Shown here: piece after piece, positions 8,291-15,011 of the stretch
How positions within the stretch are numbered: the first letter of the stretch is position 1
How the letters are laid out: the number at the start of each line of letters is the position of its first letter
Source of the DNA: Moheibacter stercoris
Lineage (GTDB): Bacteria > Bacteroidota > Bacteroidia > Flavobacteriales > Weeksellaceae
Direction of reading: 5' to 3'
DNA length: 64,000 nucleotides
Assembly: GCF_040545805.1 (NCBI RefSeq)
Contig: NZ_JBEPMO010000008.1
Span: 62,001-126,000, forward strand
Translations under genes and position numbers: made by a program
The notes under the pieces: model-generated
The model's input: only the letters and a program-made list of their open reading frames with translations
What the model was told of the DNA's origin: nothing
Databases searched by the model: none

Positions 8291-11050
8291 ATGGAGAGAT
8301 TTTCATTTTTAAATGCCATACACTCGGAATACATTGCTGAATTGTATGAGCAGTATCAAAAGTATCCTGATAGTATTGAACCTAGTTGGAAAGCTTTTTT
8401 CCAAGGATTTGATTTTGGATCTATGTCCTACAATGGTCAATCATTGACAGATGGAAATACGAATTCTAATCAAGTTGCGCAAGGAACTAATCAGATCCCA
8501 GAAAAAGTTCAAAAAGAATTCAAAGTTATCAACTTAATTGATGCTTATAGAACAAGAGGACATTTGTTTACCAAAACCAATCCCGTTCGTGAACGCAGAC
8601 AACATGCGCCAACTTTGGATTTACAGAATTTTGGTTTATCAGATGCCGATTTAGATGAAACGTTTGATGCTGGAGAAATTTTAGGAATTGGAGGAAGTAC
8701 TACACTCCGAAATATTATCGATCACTTGAAAAATATGTATTGCGATTCCATTGGTGTGGAATACATGTACATACGTGATCCAGAAAAAAACAAATGGATT
8801 CAAAATTGGTTAAATGCCAATTTGAATCATCCAAAATTAAGTGTTGAAGAAAAAGAGCGTGTTTTATTGAAATTAAATGAAGCTGTCGCTTTTGAAAACT
8901 TTTTACATACCAAATTCGTTGGACAAAAACGTTTCTCATTAGAAGGAAACGAAAGTTTAATCCCTGCTCTTGATGCTTTAATCAATCGCTCAGCCGACGC
9001 TGGCGTTGAAGAAGTTGTTTTGGGTATGGCTCACCGTGGACGTTTGAACGTTTTGGCCAATATCTTCAAGAAATCGTATTCCCAAATTTTTAGTGAATTC
9101 GAAGGAAAAGAATTTGAAGAAGATTTATTTGCTGGTGACGTAAAATACCATTTGGGTTCAACGACAGAAGTAACAACTCCATCGGGTAAAAAAGTCAAAA
9201 TGAACCTTGCTCCTAACCCATCGCACTTGGAAACAGTAGATGCGGTAGTGGAAGGTATTGCAAGAGCCAAAGCAGACAATGATTACGCAAAAGATTATAG
9301 TCGCGTATTGCCCATTTTAATTCACGGTGATGCTGCTGTTGCTGGTCAAGGTATTGTTTACGAAGTTGTTCAAATGATGAATTTGGACGGATACAAAACG
9401 GGAGGAACAATTCATATAGTTGTCAATAACCAAGTTGGATTTACAACGAATTATTTAGATGCTAGATCGAGTATTTATTGTACCGATATTGCAAAGGTAA
9501 ATTTATCACCTGTATTGCATGTTAATGCAGATGATGCCGAAGCAGTGATTCATGCCTTGCATTTTGCAGCTGATTATAGAATGCGTTTTGGGGAAGATGT
9601 ATTCATCGACTTATTGGGTTACCGTAAATACGGACACAATGAGGGTGATGAACCTCGTTTCACACAACCTAAATTGTATAGCATCATCGCTAAACACCCA
9701 AATCCAAGAGAAATCTACAAACAACATTTGATCAAAGAAGGTGTTATTGGAGATTCTATTTTGGCCGAAAAAGAAAAAGAGTTCAAAGCTTTATTAGATA
9801 AAAACTTTGATGAAGCCAAAACAATCGAGAAAAATAAATTGACTCCTTTCATGCCAGAAGAATGGGAAGGATATGAATTGGTATCCGAAGCAGAAATGTT
9901 GGAACCAGTTGATACTTCATATTCATTGGACGAATTGAAAGCAATTGCAGAAAAAATTACTTCGGTTCCAGAAGGAAAAAAATTCATCAAAAAAATTGAA
10001 CGTCTATTGGATCAACGCAAACAAATGGTTGCTGATGAAAAATTAGATTGGGCAATGGGTGAATTATTGGCGTATGGAACTATTTTGAACGAAGGAAATA
10101 GCGTTCGTTTGTCAGGAGAAGACGTTGAAAGAGGAACTTTCTCACATCGTCATGCAGTTATCAAAACGGAAGATTCAGAAGAAGAAGTAATCTTATTGAA
10201 CCATTTAAAAGATGGTCAAGGTGAATATACCGTATTCAACTCTTTGCTTTCAGAATATGCTGTTTTAGGATTTGATTATGGATTTGCGATGGCTACTCCT
10301 TCTGCCTTAACCTTGTGGGAAGCGCAGTTTGGAGATTTCGCCAACGGCGCACAAATCTTAATCGACCAATATTTATCGGCTGCTGAGGACAAATGGAAAA
10401 TCCAAAACGGATTGGTCATGTTATTACCTCACGGATACGAAGGTCAAGGAGCAGAACACTCTTCTGCGAGATTGGAACGTTTCTTACAATTGTCGGCACA
10501 AGGAAATATGTTTATAGTGAATTGTACGACTCCTGCAAACTTCTTCCACGTTTTAAGAAGACAAATCAAAGCAAAATACAGAAAACCTTTGGTGGTATTC
10601 ACTCCGAAGAGTTTATTGCGTCATCCTTTGGTGACTTCTACCATGGACGAATTAGCCAATGGTCAATTCCAACCTATCATTGATGATGCTACTGCAGATC
10701 CAGCAAAAGTTGAAAAAGTAGTTTTCTGTCAAGGGAAATTCTATTATGATTTGTTGAAGAAAAAAGAAGAATTAAATGCAGAGAATGTAGCATTGATTCG
10801 TTTGGAACAAATTTATCCTTTGGATAGAGCCAAAATTAATTCGATTTTAGAGAAATATACGAATCGTAAACAATTGATTTGGGCACAAGAAGAGCCAGAA
10901 AACATGGGAGCTTGGACATTCATTTTAAGAAAAATGAGAGAATTACCATTTGAATTGGTATCGCCAGCTGAAAGTGCTTCTACTGCTCCAGGTTCGCACA
11001 AATCATTTGAAATTAAACACAATAGAGCAATTAATAAAGTTTTTGAATAA
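8291..11050 (+). CDS. sucA: 2-oxoglutarate dehydrogenase E1 component
   Basis: The 919-residue protein matches the usual E1o length. It has the short N-terminal E1o segment (YIAELYEQYQKYPDSIEPSW), the thiamine-diphosphate region with GMAHRGRLNVL and HGDAAVAGQGIVYE, the Mg-binding NNQVGFTTN, and the C-terminal transketolase-like half (LLPHGYEGQGAEHSSARLER; FTPKSLLRHP). It decarboxylates 2-oxoglutarate and transfers the succinyl group to the lipoyl domain of SucB in the TCA cycle. sucB follows after 26 bases. The first codons (GGAGAGATTTTC at 8293-8304) are complementary to the CU-rich core of the small RNAs proposed downstream of sucB. Confidence 0.98.
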   Translation: MERFSFLNAIHSEYIAELYEQYQKYPDSIEPSWKAFFQGFDFGSMSYNGQSLTDGNTNSNQVAQGTNQIPEKVQKEFKVINLIDAYRTRGHLFTKTNPVRERRQHAPTLDLQNFGLSDADLDETFDAGEILGIGGSTTLRNIIDHLKNMYCDSIGVEYMYIRDPEKNKWIQNWLNANLNHPKLSVEEKERVLLKLNEAVAFENFLHTKFVGQKRFSLEGNESLIPALDALINRSADAGVEEVVLGMAHRGRLNVLANIFKKSYSQIFSEFEGKEFEEDLFAGDVKYHLGSTTEVTTPSGKKVKMNLAPNPSHLETVDAVVEGIARAKADNDYAKDYSRVLPILIHGDAAVAGQGIVYEVVQMMNLDGYKTGGTIHIVVNNQVGFTTNYLDARSSIYCTDIAKVNLSPVLHVNADDAEAVIHALHFAADYRMRFGEDVFIDLLGYRKYGHNEGDEPRFTQPKLYSIIAKHPNPREIYKQHLIKEGVIGDSILAEKEKEFKALLDKNFDEAKTIEKNKLTPFMPEEWEGYELVSEAEMLEPVDTSYSLDELKAIAEKITSVPEGKKFIKKIERLLDQRKQMVADEKLDWAMGELLAYGTILNEGNSVRLSGEDVERGTFSHRHAVIKTEDSEEEVILLNHLKDGQGEYTVFNSLLSEYAVLGFDYGFAMATPSALTLWEAQFGDFANGAQILIDQYLSAAEDKWKIQNGLVMLLPHGYEGQGAEHSSARLERFLQLSAQGNMFIVNCTTPANFFHVLRRQIKAKYRKPLVVFTPKSLLRHPLVTSTMDELANGQFQPIIDDATADPAKVEKVVFCQGKFYYDLLKKKEELNAENVALIRLEQIYPLDRAKINSILEKYTNRKQLIWAQEEPENMGAWTFILRKMRELPFELVSPAESASTAPGSHKSFEIKHNRAINKVFE

Positions 11051-11076
11051 ATTAGCAACAAAATACTAAACATATT

Positions 11077-12297
11077 ATGGTATTAGAAATGAAAGTCCCT
11101 TCACCGGGAGAATCCATCACCGAGGTTGAAATCGCAACTTGGTTAGTAAAAGATGGCGATTATGTAGAAAAAGACCAAGCAATTGCCGAGGTTGATTCAG
11201 ACAAAGCTACTTTGGAACTTCCAGCAGAAGAAAGCGGGATTATCACGTTGAAAGCTGAAGAAGGTGACACAGTTGCTGTTGGACAAGTTGTTTGTTTGAT
11301 TGATACTTCTGCAGCAAAACCAGAAGGAGGTGCTGCTCCAGCAGAAGAACCAAAACAAGAAGCTCCAAAAGCTGAAGAACCTAAAAAAGAAGAAGCGAAA
11401 CCTGCTGCTACAACCTATGCTAGCGGAACTCCTTCTCCAGCTGCAAAGAAAATCTTGGATGAAAAAGGTGTTGCTCCTTCTCAAGTTTCAGGAACTGGAA
11501 AAGATGGACGTATCACTAAAGAAGATGCAATGTCAGCTTCTGTAGCTGCTATGGGAACTCCAACTGGAGGAAATAGAAGTTCAGAAAGAACAAAACTTTC
11601 TATGTTGCGTAGAAAGGTTGCAGAAAGATTGGTTGCTGCAAAGAATGAAACAGCTATGTTGACTACGTTCAACGAGGCAACCATGAAACCTATCAACGAA
11701 TTACGTGCAGAATTTAAAGAAGAATTCAAAAACAAACATGGTGTAAGTTTAGGCTTTATGTCGTTCTTCACCAAAGCAGTTGTTCGTGCATTGCAGTTGT
11801 ATCCAGACGTAAATTCAATGATCGATGGAGATTACAAAATTTCCTATGATTTCTGTGATATTTCCGTTGCGGTTTCTGGACCAAAAGGATTGATGGTTCC
11901 AGTAATGAGAAATGCAGAATTATTAACCTTTAGAGGAATTGAAGCAGAAATCAAACGTTTGGCTTTGCGTGCGCGTGACGGTCAAATTACGGTAGACGAA
12001 ATGACAGGAGGAACATTTACCATTTCCAATGGTGGTGTATTTGGATCTATGTTGAGTACACCTATCATCAATCCACCTCAATCAGGAATTTTAGGAATGC
12101 ATAACATCATTGAACGTCCAATTGCCGTAAACGGTCAAGTGGAAATTCACCCAATGATGTACATCGCTTTATCATATGACCATAGAATTATTGACGGACG
12201 TGAATCTGTTGGATTCTTGGTAGCAGTTAAAGAAGGTTTAGAAGATCCAATTAATTTGTTGATGGATGGAAACCCTCGTAAAGCTTTGGAATTGTAA
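11077..12297 (+). CDS. sucB: Dihydrolipoyllysine-residue succinyltransferase (E2 of 2-oxoglutarate dehydrogenase)
   Basis: The 406-residue protein shows one lipoyl domain with Lys43 in EVDSDKATLELPA, a flexible Ala/Pro/Glu/Lys-rich linker (about 78-110), a peripheral-subunit-binding domain (SPAAKKILDEKG...GKDGRITKEDA) and the catalytic domain with His369 and Asp373 in SYDHRIIDGRE. It forms the core of the 2-oxoglutarate dehydrogenase complex and releases succinyl-CoA. A branched-chain or pyruvate E2 is less likely because sucA is directly upstream and only one lipoyl domain is present. E3 (lpd) is not in this window. The strong terminator 24 bases downstream ends the operon. Confidence 0.97.
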   Translation: MVLEMKVPSPGESITEVEIATWLVKDGDYVEKDQAIAEVDSDKATLELPAEESGIITLKAEEGDTVAVGQVVCLIDTSAAKPEGGAAPAEEPKQEAPKAEEPKKEEAKPAATTYASGTPSPAAKKILDEKGVAPSQVSGTGKDGRITKEDAMSASVAAMGTPTGGNRSSERTKLSMLRRKVAERLVAAKNETAMLTTFNEATMKPINELRAEFKEEFKNKHGVSLGFMSFFTKAVVRALQLYPDVNSMIDGDYKISYDFCDISVAVSGPKGLMVPVMRNAELLTFRGIEAEIKRLALRARDGQITVDEMTGGTFTISNGGVFGSMLSTPIINPPQSGILGMHNIIERPIAVNGQVEIHPMMYIALSYDHRIIDGRESVGFLVAVKEGLEDPINLLMDGNPRKALEL

Positions 12298-12320
12298 TTC
12301 AGTAGAAGCATATAAAGTAA

Positions 12321-12352
12321 AAATGGATACTTAAACGTATCCATTTTTTTTT
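12321..12352 (+). terminator. Rho-independent terminator of sucAB
   Basis: A perfect 10-bp stem (AAATGGATAC / GTATCCATTT, loop TTAAAC) is followed by an unbroken T tract. It abuts the A-tract that would serve as the T-tract of the first minus-strand small RNA, so the two terminators face each other. Confidence 0.92.
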
Positions 12353-12356
12353 GCAC

Positions 12357-12444
12357 AAAAAAAAACCACTAAATGTGGTTTCTTTTCAGGTTGTTAAGGT
12401 TCGGTATGGTTGATTGTTTTAGAGAGAGTTTCTATATTTTTCTA
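12357..12444 (-). ncRNA. Putative small RNA 1 (tandem pair after sucB)
   Basis: Reading the minus strand, a -7 element TATATTTG (12455-12448) is followed by about 85 transcribed bases without a plausible ORF and then a terminator: GAAACCAC, loop ATTTA, GTGGTTT and nine Ts. The RNA contains AAACTCTCTCT (12431-12421). A neighbouring unit (12516-12636) has the same order of parts: shared upstream element, -7 element, CUCUCUCU core, terminator. I do not recognise the family with confidence; comparison with the Rfam Flavo-1 motif would be sensible. Expression is an inference. This and the next unit occupy most of the 519-bp gap between sucB and pepD. Confidence 0.6.
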
Positions 12445-12447
12445 AAG

Positions 12448-12455
12448 CAAATATA
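12448..12455 (-). promoter_or_regulatory. -7 promoter element of small RNA 1
   Basis: It reads TATATTTG on the minus strand, a perfect TAnnTTTG, with a T-rich -33 region. The upstream palindromic element AGGATTTTTCCT sits 24 bases away. Confidence 0.6.
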
Positions 12456-12479
12456 CCTTCAAAGTTTGGTTGAAAAAAC

Positions 12480-12491
12480 AGGAAAAATCCT
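12480..12491 (-). promoter_or_regulatory. Shared upstream element, copy 1
   Basis: AGGATTTTTCCT (minus strand) is a near-palindrome located 24 bases upstream of the -7 element of small RNA 1. A near-identical element occurs 23 bases upstream of small RNA 2, so it is a candidate regulator site or UP-like element. Confidence 0.45.
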
Positions 12492-12515
12492 ATATTTTTT
12501 GGGTGATTTTCCCCT

Positions 12516-12636
12516 AAAATAAAAATCTCGCTATTGTAAGAGTACAATATTGCGAGATTTCGATAGCTTTCATAGCAACAATAATATTTTATGAGAGAGA
12601 GTTTTTTATTTAAGGGGGTTTAAGTATTTATTTAAA
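12516..12636 (-). ncRNA. Putative small RNA 2 (tandem pair after sucB)
   Basis: On the minus strand a perfect -7 element TACCTTTG (12647-12640) leads into about 115 bases with no plausible ORF, containing AAAACTCTCTCTC (near 12604-12593), and ends in a long hairpin (12560-12523: 16 paired bases with a 2-nt bulge, loop CTCT) followed by TTTTATTTTA. The arrangement is collinear with small RNA 1 although the stem sequences differ completely, which is what compensatory evolution of a terminator would look like. I infer two paralogous small-RNA genes. Their transcription has not been shown and the family is not recognised. Confidence 0.6.
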
Positions 12637-12639
12637 ATA

Positions 12640-12647
12640 CAAAGGTA
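12640..12647 (-). promoter_or_regulatory. -7 promoter element of small RNA 2
   Basis: It reads TACCTTTG on the minus strand, a perfect and very common form of the Bacteroidota -7 element. Confidence 0.6.
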
Positions 12648-12670
12648 TCGAATATGAAATGAATATAAAT

Positions 12671-12682
12671 AGGAAAAAACCT
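12671..12682 (-). promoter_or_regulatory. Shared upstream element, copy 2
   Basis: AGGTTTTTTCCT (minus strand) differs from copy 1 at one position and lies 23 bases upstream of the -7 element of small RNA 2. Confidence 0.45.
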
Positions 12683-12816
12683 GTTTTTTATTCGGGAAAT
12701 TTTTAGCTGTATGATACATACTAGCTTATTCCATTCAAGTTTTAGAAAATTATAAATAAAAACAGCTGGTTTATAAATTCGATCTTTTTAACTTGCGTCC
12801 ACAAAACGAAATAAAT

Positions 12817-14274
12817 ATGAATGATATTTTGAACCTTGAGCCAAAACCAATTTGGAGAAACTTTTCCAAACTTAATGAAGTACCACGTCCTTCTAAAAAA
12901 GAAGAAAGAGTTATTCAATTTATGATGGACTTTGGTCAAAGTTTAGGTTTGGAAACGATAAAAGATGCTGTTGGTAACGTGATCATTAAAAAACCAGCTT
13001 CAGCAGGTATGGAAAACCGTAAAACGGTTGTTCTTCAATCGCATTTGGATATGGTTTGTCAAAAAAATAATGATGTCAATTTTGATTTTGATACCCAAGG
13101 AATTGAAATGTATATCGACAACGAAGGATTTGTTCGTGCAAAAGGAACTACTTTGGGAGCCGACAACGGAATTGGTGTTGCAACGATTATGGCGGTTTTA
13201 GAATCAACTGACCTTGCCCACCCTCCTATTGAAGCTTTGTTTACGATTGATGAGGAAACAGGTATGACTGGTGCAATCGGTTTAGATGAATCGGTTTTAC
13301 AAGGTCATATTTTGTTGAATTTAGATACAGAAGAAGACGATGAATTGACAATCGGATGTGCTGGTGGATTGGATGTAACAGCAACCAAAAGCTATTCAAT
13401 CGAAACTTTATCAGCAGATTATCAATCCATCAAAGTAGACGTAAAAGGATTAAAAGGTGGACATTCAGGAGGTGATATTCATTTAGGCTTAGGAAATTCG
13501 AACAAAATTTTAGGTCGATTTTTACACGAATCCATTTCATTCAAAGGACAAATCGCTTCGATGAATAGTGGAAGTTTACGCAACGCAATTCCACGTGAAG
13601 GTCATTTCATTTTGTCTTTTCCAGCAGATCAAGCTGATGCGATCAAAGCGGCTTTTGAAAAATTGCGTGAAGATATTTTGGTGGAATTTGCTAGAATTGA
13701 ACCAAACATTCAGATTTCAGTTGAAAATGTAGCTTTAGTCAACCAAGTTGCGAGCTTAGCGGAAACAAAAAATTTAGCGTTTGCTTTGATGACTGCATAC
13801 AATGGTGTTTATAGAATGAGTCCTGAAATTGAAGGATTGACTGAAACTTCTAACAACGTTGCCAATGTGGTCGTTGAAAACGGTGAAATGAAAATTCTTT
13901 GTTTAACTCGTTCTGCATTGGATTCCAACAAAAAGAATTTATCGGAAACCTTAAAAGCAACTTTCGAACTTTGTGGTTTTGATGTGAAATTTTCTGGTGG
14001 ATATCCAGGTTGGAGACCCAATACGAATTCTGAAATTCTTCGTTTGATGGAGAAATTATACAAAGAACAATTTGGTGAAGATCCAAAAATCAGTGCAACA
14101 CACGGTGGATTGGAATGTGGAATCATTGGTGGGCATTATCCTAATTTAGATATGATTTCATTCGGTCCGAATATTTTCGGTGCGCATTCACCAGACGAAC
14201 GTGTCGAAATTAAATCTGTTCAAAAATTCTGGAGTTACTTCGTTGAAGTTTTAAAAGAAACTCCTTCGAAATAA
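12817..14274 (+). CDS. pepD: Aminoacyl-histidine dipeptidase (Xaa-His dipeptidase)
   Basis: The 485-residue M20-type metallopeptidase has the zinc-site motifs HLDMVCQKN, GADNGIGVA, IDEETGMTGAIGL and LDTEEDDE, and the PepD-specific GGLDVTATK and KGGHSGGDI segments. Near the C-terminus THGGLECGII and GPNIFGAHSPDERV complete the active site. It cleaves dipeptides with a C-terminal histidine, such as carnosine, in the cytoplasm. I chose the ATG at 12817 over an in-frame TTG at 12793 because the extra eight residues are not family-like. The gene stands alone, preceded by the small-RNA region and followed by a terminator. Confidence 0.95.
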   Translation: MNDILNLEPKPIWRNFSKLNEVPRPSKKEERVIQFMMDFGQSLGLETIKDAVGNVIIKKPASAGMENRKTVVLQSHLDMVCQKNNDVNFDFDTQGIEMYIDNEGFVRAKGTTLGADNGIGVATIMAVLESTDLAHPPIEALFTIDEETGMTGAIGLDESVLQGHILLNLDTEEDDELTIGCAGGLDVTATKSYSIETLSADYQSIKVDVKGLKGGHSGGDIHLGLGNSNKILGRFLHESISFKGQIASMNSGSLRNAIPREGHFILSFPADQADAIKAAFEKLREDILVEFARIEPNIQISVENVALVNQVASLAETKNLAFALMTAYNGVYRMSPEIEGLTETSNNVANVVVENGEMKILCLTRSALDSNKKNLSETLKATFELCGFDVKFSGGYPGWRPNTNSEILRLMEKLYKEQFGEDPKISATHGGLECGIIGGHYPNLDMISFGPNIFGAHSPDERVEIKSVQKFWSYFVEVLKETPSK

Positions 14275-14287
14275 ATAAAATCAAAAG

Positions 14288-14319
14288 TCCCTAACTCAAG
14301 TTTGAATTAGGGATTTTTT
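14288..14319 (+). terminator. Rho-independent terminator of pepD
   Basis: TCCCTAA and TTAGGGA (14288-14294 / 14307-14313), with inner TCAA/TTGA pairs, are followed by TTTTTTA. Confidence 0.88.
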
Positions 14320-14332
14320 ATGTTTTACAATT

Positions 14333-14968
14333 TTAAACTAATCTATTTTTAATCGCTTTAGAAACCGCTTCAGTAGCCGAATGAACATGAAGCTTGTCGT
14401 AGATTTTCTTGATGTGAAAACGAACGGTGTCAATACTAATTCCGATTTCATGGGATATCATTTTATAACTAAAACCTTTTACTAAACATTTCAGGATTTC
14501 GGTTTCTTTCTCTGTTAGATTATAAGTTTCTTGGTCGCGAGTCGTTGCTACGGGCAACATAAAGAGAATTTTCTTGGCGATACTTCCCGTCATGGGTGCA
14601 CCACCGTTTATCACCATTCGTAAAGCAGAAGCTAATTCCTCCGTCACATGTTGTTTCAAAATATAACCCGTAGCTCCAGCGCAAACGGCATTGAAAATCG
14701 TATCGTTATCATCAAAAACCGTTAACATAATCACAGGAATGCTGTCGAATTTCGTTCGGAGTAATTTTACCGCTTCTACCCCATTGATTTCAGGCATATC
14801 TACATCCATCAAAATCACATCGGGTTTCAGATATTCCACATCTGAAATGATGCTTAAAGCGGAAGAAAATGAACCAGATAATTCAATATCTGTTTCTACT
14901 TCCAGAAGTAGTTTTACAGAATTCCGAATCAAATCATTGTCGTCGTATGCGAGTACTCGTATTGCCAT
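14333..14968 (-). CDS. Response regulator, NarL/FixJ family
   Basis: The 211-residue protein has a receiver domain (residues 1-120) with acidic Asp9/Asp10, phosphoacceptor Asp55 in VILMDVDMPE and the conserved Lys near ILKQHV, then a LuxR-type helix-turn-helix (about 145-208: LTEKETEILKCLVKGFSYK...TVRFHIKKIYDKL). It is expected to dimerise on phosphorylation and bind inverted repeats. It lies 43 bases downstream of its likely cognate sensor kinase. An ACAT-N4-ATGT palindrome between the two genes recurs at the promoters of the two neighbouring T9SS cargo genes, which makes those genes candidate targets. Confidence 0.93.
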   Translation of the reverse strand: MAIRVLAYDDNDLIRNSVKLLLEVETDIELSGSFSSALSIISDVEYLKPDVILMDVDMPEINGVEAVKLLRTKFDSIPVIMLTVFDDNDTIFNAVCAGATGYILKQHVTEELASALRMVINGGAPMTGSIAKKILFMLPVATTRDQETYNLTEKETEILKCLVKGFSYKMISHEIGISIDTVRFHIKKIYDKLHVHSATEAVSKAIKNRLV

Positions 14969-15011
14969 ATCGTAAAAGTATGCTTTACAATTCGTAAATG
15001 AAACTACATTT

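Noticed and set aside
11197..11545. Overlapping frames inside sucB with Lys/Gln-rich or Phe/Arg-rich translations
   Set aside because: They arise from the repetitive Ala/Pro/Glu/Lys linker codons of the E2 protein and have no independent signals.
12793..12816. TTG start for pepD
   Set aside because: The eight extra residues are not family-like, and an ATG lies just downstream at a suitable position.
12298..12816. Riboswitch or T-box before pepD
   Set aside because: The structural elements are oriented on the minus strand with promoters and terminators facing sucB, so they do not form a pepD leader.
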